Positions 43,164 through 49,742 of a DNA stretch of 51,568 nucleotides are shown here, piece by piece. Position numbers and translations under genes: made by a program. Position 1 is the stretch's first letter, and every line of letters begins with the position of its first letter. Under the pieces are notes generated by a model. The model ran no database searches and was not told the DNA's origin. It saw only the letters and a program-made list of their open reading frames with translations. The stretch is taken from positions 1 to 51,568 of the forward strand of contig LCPQ01000004.1 in NCBI GenBank assembly GCA_001003705.1. Direction: 5' to 3'. The DNA is from Parcubacteria group bacterium GW2011_GWA2_48_9 (GTDB lineage Bacteria; Patescibacteriota; Patescibacteriia; UBA10025).

Positions 43164-43610
43164 AAGTGAATTCTGATGAACAAGGAGAGAGCGGCACAAC
43201 TGCTTGTGCCGCGTGGGAGATTCGAAAGCCACAGCGATGTGCGAGTTTGCCCGGAAGGCAAGGCGAGCACCGCGAGGCGGGGTCGCGAGAAATTTCCGTC
43301 AGGAAATTTACTCGTGACCGAATCTCGCCCTCTCCGAATGAACGCAGTGAATGAGGGTCGAGCCCACAAGCGAATAGAACTGCTTCTATTCGCGCGGGGC
43401 AAGACGGGCATGAGGTTATCGCCGCAGGCGATCCGAACGCACCGGGTGGGAGCGGCACAACTGCTTGTGCCGCGTCGAGATGAGAACGCCGCAGTGATAC
43501 GCGACGAGCAATCCGGGCGAGGAGCACCGTGAGGCGGTGGCTAGGCCGAGCTGCCGGAAGACAGTGAGAGCCGATGCCGAATCCTTCTTTGAAATAAACT
43601 GAGCAATTTT
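43164..43610. repeat. Palindrome-rich spacer with a tRNA-Ser 3-prime copy
   Basis: No gene is seen. CGAATCTCGCCCTCTCCGAA (43319-43338) repeats the T-arm and acceptor 3-prime end of the tRNA at 43073. AGCGGCACAACTGCTTGTGC occurs twice (about 43188 and 43451), and GAATAGAACTGCTTCTATTC and TTATCGCCGCAGGCGAT are further hairpins. The open frames here have no gene-like features. Confidence 0.65.
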
Positions 43611-43885
43611 GGAGGAGTGCCGGAGTGGGCCGAAGGCGGGCGCGGGAAGGCCGCGCCCCGGACGTATGGGGCAGTCTTGTCACCGCCACGGAGCGGTGGG
43701 ATGGCAGAGTGGACGAATGCGCTGGTCTTGAAAACCAGAGCCCCTGTAAAGGGGCCGCAGGTTCGAATCCTGCTCCCACCGCCCTTTGGCGGGATCCCCG
43801 CTTATTAATCAGAATAAGATTTGTGGCGGGAAAAACTACTATACCTGAAAGGGTATCAGAGGTTCGAATCCTCTCTCCTCCGCCA
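43611..43885 (+). pseudogene. Split tRNA-Ser (TGA) with another tRNA inside
   Basis: The 5-prime part (GGAGGAGTGCCGGAGTGG, then a GC-rich palindrome, then GGGGCAGTCTTG to 43679) and the 3-prime part (AAAAACTACTATACC from 43831, then a variable arm, T-arm, CTCCTCC and an encoded GCCA to 43885) are complementary halves of one tRNA-Ser. About 151 bases, including the complete tRNA-Ser at 43695-43781, are inserted in the anticodon loop. A D-arm insertion is present too. Unlike the intact tRNAs, CCA is encoded. It could give a tRNA only if spliced. Confidence 0.7.
43695..43781 (+). tRNA. tRNA-Ser (TGA)
   Basis: Acceptor GGTGGGA pairs with TCCCACC; anticodon arm CTGGTCT-TGA-AAACCAG, variable arm GCCCCTGTAAAGGGGC, T-arm GGTTCGAATCC. 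All arms are intact. CCA is not encoded. It lies within the broken tRNA-Ser of the same anticodon. Confidence 0.95.
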
Positions 43886-43948
43886 GTCAGGAACTATTTC
43901 TCAAAATGCGCTATACTGGTAAGGAGTAAATACTAAGTACCATTTACT

Positions 43949-44476
43949 ATGGCCGATCCAAATCCTGAAGAATTACAAACTTCCACAGCGCCCCTCGAAA
44001 CAGAGCACGGAAAACTGCTTGCCGAGTGGGAATTTGCTGAGTTTATTCAGTATAAAAGATCGAGGGCGTGGTACATAAGTTCCTCTGTTGTGGCTATTGG
44101 AGGATTTGCTCTTTCTGTGTTGAGCAAAAACCTTCTATTCGCTATTATTATCGTCATAATTGCTATTCTATACTTTATCCGCGATCGGCAACGGCCGGGT
44201 ACGGTAGTCGTTAGTATCACAGAGGATGGCATCAGTGTCGGCGAACGGTTTTATTCCCACGAAAGTTTGAAGCAATTCTGGCTCATCTATGAACCTCCAG
44301 CAATCAAACGGTTGTACTTACGATTCCAAAGCGGCTTGCGGCCAAATCTCTCGATTCCTGTCGAGGATCAGGACCCTGTGGCGCTTCGTGCTATCCTCCT
44401 CAAATATCTTGAAGAAGACTTGGACCAACGCGGTGAGTCTTTTTCCGACGGATTCCAGCGTATATTGAAATTGTAG
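43949..44476 (+). CDS. Hypothetical protein with two membrane spans and a PH-like domain
   Basis: 175 residues: an acidic N-terminus, LAEWEFAEFIQYKRSRAWYI, two adjacent hydrophobic spans (about 44-80), then a soluble beta-rich domain (TVVVSITEDGISVGERFYSH, FWLIYEPPAIKRLYLRF) and a helical end. The layout recalls YcxB/PH-domain membrane proteins, and similar proteins are frequent in CPR genomes; the function is unknown. A TATACT -10-like box is at 43912. It separates the tRNA-Ser part of the island from the tRNA-Arg part. Confidence 0.8.
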   Translation: MADPNPEELQTSTAPLETEHGKLLAEWEFAEFIQYKRSRAWYISSSVVAIGGFALSVLSKNLLFAIIIVIIAILYFIRDRQRPGTVVVSITEDGISVGERFYSHESLKQFWLIYEPPAIKRLYLRFQSGLRPNLSIPVEDQDPVALRAILLKYLEEDLDQRGESFSDGFQRILKL

Positions 44477-44565
44477 GTAGCAGTTCACACTCTACTGAAG
44501 AATCGTCGAGTGCTTTTCTTGACCGACGAGCATTTTCAAAATATACTCATCACATTCTGACATAT

Positions 44566-44652
44566 GCCCTCGTCGTTCAACCCCGACGTAAAGTCGGGGT
44601 TCCGACCTCCGACGTCACAGTCGGAGCGTCGGAACGGATAGATCAATATCAT
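44566..44652 (+). other. tRNA-Arg 5-prime fragment with D-loop palindromes
   Basis: GCCCTCGTCGTTCAA (44566-44580) is identical to the first 15 bases of the intact tRNA-Arg at 44921. It is interrupted by two palindromes (CCCCGACGTAAAGTCGGGG; CTCCGACGTCACAGTCGGAG) and resumes with AACGGATAG (44633-44641), the following D-arm bases, with AA duplicated. The GIY-YIG start codon is 12 bases further on. Confidence 0.7.
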
Positions 44653-44913
44653 ATGGCGGCATTCGTTTATATCCTTCGTGACCTTCGTGGCAAGTTTTAT
44701 ACTGGAAGTACTGCGAACCTGGAACGAAGGTTACGTCAGCACCAATCAGGAAGTACCCAAACAACGCGCAATATGAAATCACCTGTACTGGTCTTGAGTC
44801 AGGAGTACCCCACACTCGTTGAGGCACGTAGAATAGAGCGTAGAATTAAAAAGTTTAAGAGAAAAGACTATATTGAGAAAATCGTTAAGGATGGTTTCAT
44901 TATAACGAGATAG
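44653..44913 (+). CDS. GIY-YIG domain protein (tRNA-Arg locus)
   Basis: 86 residues, one GIY-YIG domain: FVYILRDLRGKFYTGSTANL and ERRLRQHQSG, with Glu in RIERRIKKFKRKDYIEKIV. The second motif is YTG rather than YIG. It starts 12 bases after a tRNA-Arg 5-prime fragment and stops 7 bases before the intact tRNA-Arg. The same spacing is seen at the tRNA-Ser locus, so the pair probably has a common origin or mechanism. The tRNA and this gene could share a transcript. Confidence 0.88.
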   Translation: MAAFVYILRDLRGKFYTGSTANLERRLRQHQSGSTQTTRNMKSPVLVLSQEYPTLVEARRIERRIKKFKRKDYIEKIVKDGFIITR

Positions 44914-44920
44914 ACTCTTT

Positions 44921-44992
44921 GCCCTCGTCGTTCAACGGATAGGACGCAGGATTGCGGATCCTGCAATACAGGTTCGATTCCTGTCGAGGGCA
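44921..44992 (+). tRNA. tRNA-Arg (GCG)
   Basis: Acceptor GCCCTCG pairs with CGAGGGC; anticodon arm CAGGA-TTGCGGA-TCCTG with anticodon GCG; T-arm CAGG-TTCGATT-CCTG. Discriminator A, no encoded CCA. It begins 7 bases after the GIY-YIG stop. Confidence 0.95.
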
Positions 44993-45340
44993 TGTAAATT
45001 ACGATATAGTACGGTTATTCTCCTCTAAACGTTCATCGTCCAAGAAGCCAGAGAATCGAAGGGCAGAAGCGAACAAGGAATGAAATGACGAAGTGAGCGT
45101 CGATCCCGCGAAGCGGGAGCGCTGCCCAGGACACGATTCCTGTCGAGGGCATGTAAACTACTACGTCATTTGATTGTCACCCGCAACGTTCAATTACCAA
45201 GTAGCTGGAGAATCGAAGGGCGCGAGCAGGCGAAGCGCCCTGGCCCGAAGGGCGATTCCTGTCGAGGGCATGAAAGTACCTCTGTGAGATTCTCGGAGCC
45301 CCGCGGATGCGGGACTGTCGAGGGGCGCAAGCGGGAATAA
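44974..45340 (+). repeat. Tandem copies of the tRNA-Arg 3-prime end
   Basis: GATTCCTGTCGAGGGCATG, the T-arm and acceptor end of the tRNA plus three bases, occurs at about 44974, 45134 and 45248; a weaker CTGTCGAGGGGC follows at about 45310. Each copy is preceded by a CGTTCA box and AGAATCGAAGGGC about 90-110 bases before, so units of about 160 and 114 bases are repeated. Palindromes (GATCCCGCGAAGCGGGA) fill them. There is no gene from 44993 to 45513; the rest, to 45513, holds further GC-rich palindromes (about 45310-45440). Confidence 0.7.
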
Positions 45341-45513
45341 GCGACCAAAATGTCCCGTCCCGCTATGCGGGACGAGGATCCCATCGTACGACGGGACTTG
45401 AGTCGCGACCGTGAGCGCGGGGCGCGAGACCCAGGACTCAAACGTGTAAGTTTAAGCTCAAGATTGAACAAGCATCGAGGCGAAGCTGTCCTGACCACCA
45501 ATCAGAAAATACT

Positions 45514-46179
45514 ATGAAAGGGTTTTCAGTTGCAGCAGTAATTTACACCATCATATCTGTCGCACTAGTCGCTGGCGGAGGGTACCTTATCATCAGCCAC
45601 CTTCCGAGCACGGCACTCCCATTCTCGACGTTTTCAGTCGAAGAACGGGATGGTTATGTCGCTTATGAACCGAGATCGTATAAAAACTCTGAAACGAAGA
45701 AAATGGTTCTCATCCTTCCTCCCTCGGATACGGCAAGCGATTGGATGAAGCCATGGCAAGCGCAGGCAGATAAACACGGATTTATGCTCGCAGGAATCAC
45801 TGACTGGACTGCTGAAGGATTGCAGACTTTCGTACGCGGTGGAAAAGAAAAAGCCCAAGTAGCCAAGATGTATATGAGCGGTTTCTCGCACGGGGGCTAC
45901 ATCAGCTGTGAGTTTGGACTAAAAAATCAGGATGTCGTCGACGGCATCATTCCCATGGGTGCCTTTTGCAGTGATGGCGACCTTGCGGGCTCCGTTCAAC
46001 GAATACCGATACTTACAATTATAGGCGACCAAGATACCTGGGCGCTAGGAGACGACGGTGATAATTTGAGCACATTCGGGAGGACCATCAACACAGAACT
46101 AGTTATGGTTCCTGGGATAGGGCATCAGTTTCCAGACCAGATAATGGCGCGCGTAGGCGACTGGGTCGCCGCCCATTAA
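45514..46179 (+). CDS. Membrane-anchored alpha/beta hydrolase (esterase-like)
   Basis: 221 residues: one N-terminal membrane span (about 7-28), then a small alpha/beta hydrolase fold. The nucleophile is Ser125 in GFSHGG; the acid is probably Asp172 or Asp174 in IIGDQDTW and the base His204 in GIGHQF. Size and motifs fit the esterase/phospholipase or PHB-depolymerase-like group. The substrate cannot be named. It is probably outside the cell membrane. It ends before a hairpin shared with the converging gene at 46215. Confidence 0.87.
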   Translation: MKGFSVAAVIYTIISVALVAGGGYLIISHLPSTALPFSTFSVEERDGYVAYEPRSYKNSETKKMVLILPPSDTASDWMKPWQAQADKHGFMLAGITDWTAEGLQTFVRGGKEKAQVAKMYMSGFSHGGYISCEFGLKNQDVVDGIIPMGAFCSDGDLAGSVQRIPILTIIGDQDTWALGDDGDNLSTFGRTINTELVMVPGIGHQFPDQIMARVGDWVAAH

Positions 46180-46185
46180 GAAGAG

Positions 46186-46211
46186 CCACCTCCCTAAAAT
46201 GAGAGGTGGCG
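46186..46211. terminator. Hairpin between converging genes
   Basis: GCCACCTC and GAGGTGGC form an 8-base stem around a 10-base loop. On the minus strand it is followed by TCTTCTT, so it can end the 46215-46682 transcript; on the plus strand the T run is poor. Confidence 0.7.
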
Positions 46212-46214
46212 GAT

Positions 46215-46682
46215 TTAGCTCATGCCGAGCTTACTTTGCATACGCCGGTAATGCTCCAGATCGTCCGGATCGGCCCACCCCATCGGGGTATAAGCACAGT
46301 CAGGGCAGTCTCTCAACCTTTCGCCGTATTCGATCCGGAAGCATTTTGGACATACCTGCATCCCTTGTCCAACCTCCACGTGCAGCGTACTGCTGTGCCG
46401 TTCCACCTCATCATCAATGTCAGTTCCAGAGGTGATGCGATGCATTTCTCCGTAATACGCAAGGTGCTCACGTTCGGCCGGCAGCATTTCTGTCGGAACG
46501 ATATCACTGCATTCGGAGCACGCGGGTGGCTCTTTCGCAATGACGACGATAAAGCACGTTGGACAGTAGTACCTGCGCATCCGAAGAGCATGGATAGCCC
46601 TGACGATAAACGGGTATAGAACAATAGTCGGCACAGCGATCAGGGCAGCTATTGGCAGTAGTAAATGGACAAATTCCTGCAT
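46215..46682 (-). CDS. Membrane-anchored double zinc-ribbon protein
   Basis: 155 residues: an N-terminal span (about 5-28), then CPTC and CSEC (about 40-60), a charged middle section, then CPKC and CPDC (about 110-132). Two zinc ribbons facing the cytoplasm or the outside are likely; no enzymatic motif is seen. A perfect AGGAGG site lies 7 bases before the ATG, and a full promoter is at 46729-46757. Similar in style to the partial gene at 1-347. Confidence 0.8.
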   Translation of the reverse strand: MQEFVHLLLPIAALIAVPTIVLYPFIVRAIHALRMRRYYCPTCFIVVIAKEPPACSECSDIVPTEMLPAEREHLAYYGEMHRITSGTDIDDEVERHSSTLHVEVGQGMQVCPKCFRIEYGERLRDCPDCAYTPMGWADPDDLEHYRRMQSKLGMS

Positions 46683-46728
46683 TGGTCCCTCCTTTTACAG
46701 ATAGAACGTGCGTTTTTTTAACTCTGCA

Positions 46729-46757
46729 ACTGTACCAAATGAAGCGTCAATAGTCAA
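46729..46757 (-). promoter_or_regulatory. Promoter of the zinc-ribbon gene
   Basis: TTGACT (46757-46752) and TACAGT (46734-46729) on the minus strand, 17 bases apart; the leader is about 40 bases. It lies back to back with the recG promoter. Confidence 0.65.
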
Positions 46758-46778
46758 AAACAAAACTAGTCATTTTCT

Positions 46779-46787
46779 TGCTACAAT
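46779..46787 (+). promoter_or_regulatory. Leaderless extended -10 promoter of recG
   Basis: TGC TACAAT ends 6 bases before the recG ATG, with no -35 consensus and no ribosome site. Confidence 0.55.
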
Positions 46788-46793
46788 ACGTAT

Positions 46794-48899
46794 ATGAGAT
46801 ATCAGCTCTCGACTGAAATACGTTCCCTCCCCGGCGTTGGTCCGAAACTCGAAAAGCGCTTCAGTAAATTGGGTATACGAACAATCCAGCAATTATTGGC
46901 TAATTATCCAAAACGGTACGATGATTTTCGGACAACCATTCCCATCGTACGTGTTTCACCCGGATCCCGTGTGCATATCAAAGCAAAAGTTGACCTTATC
47001 GATAACCGCCGATCTCCTCGAAGGCGCATGATGATTACCGAAGCGCTTCTCTCCGATGAAACTGGATCGATCAAAGCAGTATGGTTTAACCAGCCCTTTA
47101 TCACGAGACAGCTTGTACCTGGCGACATCGCCTACTTCGCCGGTAAAGCGGAAAGTGACCAGTACGGGTTCCAGCTCATGAGCCCGACGTTTGAGAAACG
47201 GAAATACGAACAGACGCACACGGGCCGTATCGTCCCTGTCTACGGGCTCACTGAGGATTTAACTGCAAAACAGATCAGATACGCGGTAAAGTTGGTCCTT
47301 TCGGCAGCCAAGACAATTCCTGACTGGCTGCCTCAGTCTGTCCTGGCGAAGTACAACCTTCTTCCTCTCAACGAAGCTGTAACGAATATCCACTTTCCGT
47401 CTTCAGCCCAAAACCTTCTCGAAGCGCAGCGCAGGCTGAAGTTCAATGAGCTATTTCTCATCCAGCTCCGTGCAGCCATCACCCGCGAGGAGCTAAAAAA
47501 AGAACCTGCTCCGCCGATACCCTTCAACGAGGAGATAACCAAGCGCTTCACCGGCTCTCTGCCGTTTGTGCTGACTAATGCGCAGAAAAAATCTTCATGG
47601 GAAATACTGCAGGATATAGGGAAAAGGCAGCCGATGAACCGCCTGCTCGAGGGTGACGTCGGATCCGGAAAAACGTTGGTCGCCGCAATAGCGATCATAA
47701 ACGCAGCGCGAGCCGGGTATCAATCTGCTCTCATGTCGCCGACTGAAATATTGGCTGAGCAGCACTTTAAAACGCTTACCAAACTTTTCGAAAAAGAATC
47801 GGTTCACGTAGCCTTGCTCACCGGAAGTGTGGCTAAGATAAACCAGCAATCCACTATGACGAAAAAACGGCTTAAAGAGTTTGCAACGGCCGGTAAGATC
47901 GATGTCATCATAGGAACGCACGCCCTCATCCAGGAATCGGTGAGTTTCCATCGGCTTGGCTTAGTGATCGTAGACGAACAACACCGCTTCGGCGTTCAAC
48001 AACGAAAGAAGTTAGTGAGGAAAGCCGCTGCCGGTCAAACGCGCAATCCGCAATCCGTAACCCCGAATAACCTTCTCCCCCATCTTCTTTCGATGACTGC
48101 GACGCCGATACCTCGATCGCTGGCATTAACCGTCTACGGCGACCTCGATCTCTCCATCATTGATGAAATGCCGAAAGGGAGAAAAGAAATTATAACGAAA
48201 ATCATTACGCCCCACAAACGGCAAAATACCTATGACTTTATCCGGCAGGAAATTCGCTCGGGTCGCCAGGCATTTGTCGTGTGTCCGCTCATCGACCCGT
48301 CCGACAAGCTCGGCGTGAAGTCTGTGAAACAGGAAGCCGAACGTTTGGACAAAGAGGTATTTCCCGATCTTCGCATCGGCATGCTGCACGGAAAACTCGG
48401 AACGCAGCGCAAAGAACGAGTGATGCGCGAGATGCTTGAAAAGAAAATAGACATCCTCTGTGCCACTGCCGTCGTCGAAGTCGGCATCGATATCCCGAAC
48501 GCCTCGGTGATGATGATCGAAGGAGCCGAACGGTTCGGGCTCGCCCAGCTCCACCAATTCCGCGGCCGGGTCGGCAGGGCGGAGCATCAGTCATACTGCT
48601 TTCTTTTTTCCGAAACGGAAAGCCAGTCATCCATTGACCGCCTCCACGCGCTCGTAGCATCGAAAAATGGCTTCGAACTCGCGGAAAAAGACCTCGAATT
48701 TCGCGGGCCCGGAGACATGTATGGAAGCCGCCAAACGGGCCTGCCCCCATTGAAAATCGCTTCTCTGACCGACTATCAGATAATCAAAGAATCGAAAGAA
48801 GCCGTCACGACGCTGATGAAGGAAAATCCCTCACTCACCACGTGGCCTTTAGTAAAGAGAAAAGCTGAGCAGTTCGAACGGTCTCTGCATTTAGAATAA
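46794..48899 (+). CDS. recG: ATP-dependent DNA helicase RecG
   Basis: Branch-migration helicase that remodels stalled forks and Holliday junctions. 701 residues, usual length. N-terminal wedge (LPGVGPKLEKRFSKLGI, YPKRYDDF), OB fold (about 60-150), then helicase motifs: Walker A EGDVGSGKT (about 283), SPTEILAEQH, DEQHRFGVQQR (about 392), LSMTATPIPRSLAL, and in the second lobe ATAVVEVGIDIPNA and QFRGRVGR. Leaderless start at 46794. A hairpin terminator follows at 48995. Confidence 0.98.
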   Translation: MRYQLSTEIRSLPGVGPKLEKRFSKLGIRTIQQLLANYPKRYDDFRTTIPIVRVSPGSRVHIKAKVDLIDNRRSPRRRMMITEALLSDETGSIKAVWFNQPFITRQLVPGDIAYFAGKAESDQYGFQLMSPTFEKRKYEQTHTGRIVPVYGLTEDLTAKQIRYAVKLVLSAAKTIPDWLPQSVLAKYNLLPLNEAVTNIHFPSSAQNLLEAQRRLKFNELFLIQLRAAITREELKKEPAPPIPFNEEITKRFTGSLPFVLTNAQKKSSWEILQDIGKRQPMNRLLEGDVGSGKTLVAAIAIINAARAGYQSALMSPTEILAEQHFKTLTKLFEKESVHVALLTGSVAKINQQSTMTKKRLKEFATAGKIDVIIGTHALIQESVSFHRLGLVIVDEQHRFGVQQRKKLVRKAAAGQTRNPQSVTPNNLLPHLLSMTATPIPRSLALTVYGDLDLSIIDEMPKGRKEIITKIITPHKRQNTYDFIRQEIRSGRQAFVVCPLIDPSDKLGVKSVKQEAERLDKEVFPDLRIGMLHGKLGTQRKERVMREMLEKKIDILCATAVVEVGIDIPNASVMMIEGAERFGLAQLHQFRGRVGRAEHQSYCFLFSETESQSSIDRLHALVASKNGFELAEKDLEFRGPGDMYGSRQTGLPPLKIASLTDYQIIKESKEAVTTLMKENPSLTTWPLVKRKAEQFERSLHLE

Positions 48900-48953
48900 G
48901 GTATTGCCGCATTACGAATTACGAATTGTAAGTTAGCTTGTTGCTAGGTGGCC

Positions 48954-49060
48954 AACCCCGTTAGAAAATTTTCTAAGAACCGCGTTGCTTACTAAGCGTT
49001 ACGTGTATATGGAAACGCTATTTTTTGAGTAGATGTTTGAGTAAATTTTCTAACGGGGTT
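48954..49060. repeat. AACCCCGTTAGAAAATTT inverted repeat
   Basis: A perfect 18-base inverted repeat: 48954-48971 and 49043-49060. The right arm runs into the -35 box of the promoter at 49059. Related to the repeat at 1843-1953, where an arm also overlaps a -35 box. A terminator-like hairpin (48995-49026) lies inside. Confidence 0.75.
48995..49026 (+). terminator. Probable terminator of recG
   Basis: AGCGTT (48995-49000) and AACGCT (49014-49019) form a 6-base stem followed by ATTTTTT. It is about 95 bases after the recG stop. Confidence 0.55.
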
Positions 49061-49087
49061 GACAAATTCCCGCTTTTTTGATAGATA
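49059..49087 (+). promoter_or_regulatory. Promoter upstream of the small zinc-ribbon gene
   Basis: Perfect -35 TTGACA (49059-49064), a 17-base spacer, and TAGATA (49082-49087). Transcription would start near 49094, about 230 bases before the ATG at 49323. Confidence 0.7.
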
Positions 49088-49093
49088 TATAAG

Positions 49094-49322
49094 TTATTAC
49101 TGCTCTCGAACTTAACACGGTGATGGGTGTGGGACTCAGGCGAATTGGGCTGCTCGTCCACTCCGGTCTGGGTCTCCACCCCCGTGTTTAAAAGCTTATC
49201 CAGTCCACTGATAAATTCCTCACATTTATCCTGCGCTTGGAAGGAGGGTCAACAAAGCGCAGTAGTAGTACTCAAAACAAAACAGCTCCATAACCGCACT
49301 TCATTTCCAGGAGAAAAGAGCG
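49094..49322 (+). promoter_or_regulatory. Long structured 5-prime leader
   Basis: AACACGG (49114-49120) pairs with CCGTGTT (49182-49188) and GGGTG (49125-49129) with CACCC (49177-49181), making a long stem. The remaining leader runs to an AGGAG site 11 bases before the ATG. It may act as a regulatory RNA element; no known riboswitch class is recognised. A plus-strand frame from 49127 has no ribosome site and is not called. Confidence 0.45.
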
Positions 49323-49628
49323 ATGTCGCCAAGACAATCAAAACCGAGTCAGGTGGCAGACAAGACAACAACCTGCCCATCCTGTAATGCCAACGCACTC
49401 GTGCATGTCGGAAATATGACACAAAGCCCCGCGGTGCCAGTCACGGCATGCATCCCCGAACTATCGGGCTGCGGACGTGAATTCATGGGGGATACCCCAT
49501 CCGACGATGACGCGTTTGCCAGACCGGTCGCAGAAATTTGCGCACGGAACGGCAAGGACGGCCACCACGGCAATTTCACGCCGACGGCGGCCGGACGGAG
49601 GCGAGGCTACCAGAAGATCGTGTTCTAA
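49323..49628 (+). CDS. Small zinc-ribbon protein
   Basis: 101 residues: a basic N-terminus, then CPSC (about 18-21) and a second Cys pair around CIPELSGCG (about 43-51), so one zinc ribbon; a basic C-terminus (AAGRRRGYQ) could bind nucleic acid. Family not recognised. The gene is a complete unit of its own: perfect -35 promoter, structured leader, AGGAG ribosome site and a strong terminator at 49662. Confidence 0.7.
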   Translation: MSPRQSKPSQVADKTTTCPSCNANALVHVGNMTQSPAVPVTACIPELSGCGREFMGDTPSDDDAFARPVAEICARNGKDGHHGNFTPTAAGRRRGYQKIVF

Positions 49629-49661
49629 CGAACACGGACCCAGCTCGGTGAGCGACGATAA

Positions 49662-49698
49662 AACGGCGAGGATCCCTGCAGGTCCCCGCCGTTCTTTT
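49662..49698 (+). terminator. Rho-independent terminator
   Basis: AACGGCG (49662-49668) and CGCCGTT (49687-49693) with inner GGA/TCC pairs form a strong stem, followed by CTTTT. It ends the zinc-ribbon unit. Confidence 0.88.
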
Positions 49699-49742
49699 AA
49701 TTGCAGTAAAAAATATCGTCAGGTCTTACGTATGCGTCCCTA

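Noticed and set aside
42925-43779. Protein-coding genes in the open frames between the tRNA genes
   Set aside because: The frames lie over tRNAs and GC-rich hairpins on both strands, with translations repeating the palindromes rather than any domain.
43680-43830. Group I or archaeal-type tRNA intron in the split tRNA-Ser
   Set aside because: The inserted DNA contains a complete tRNA and palindromes, no intron core or endonuclease motif was seen, and the outer tRNA has a second insertion in its D-arm, so decay is more likely.
42925-45340. CRISPR array in the repeat-rich tRNA region
   Set aside because: Repeats are tRNA ends and palindromes of unequal size and spacing, there are no regular spacers and no cas genes nearby.
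49127-49387. Plus-strand 86-codon frame in the leader of the zinc-ribbon gene
   Set aside because: No ribosome site, no recognisable domain, and it overlaps the start of the well-supported gene at 49323.
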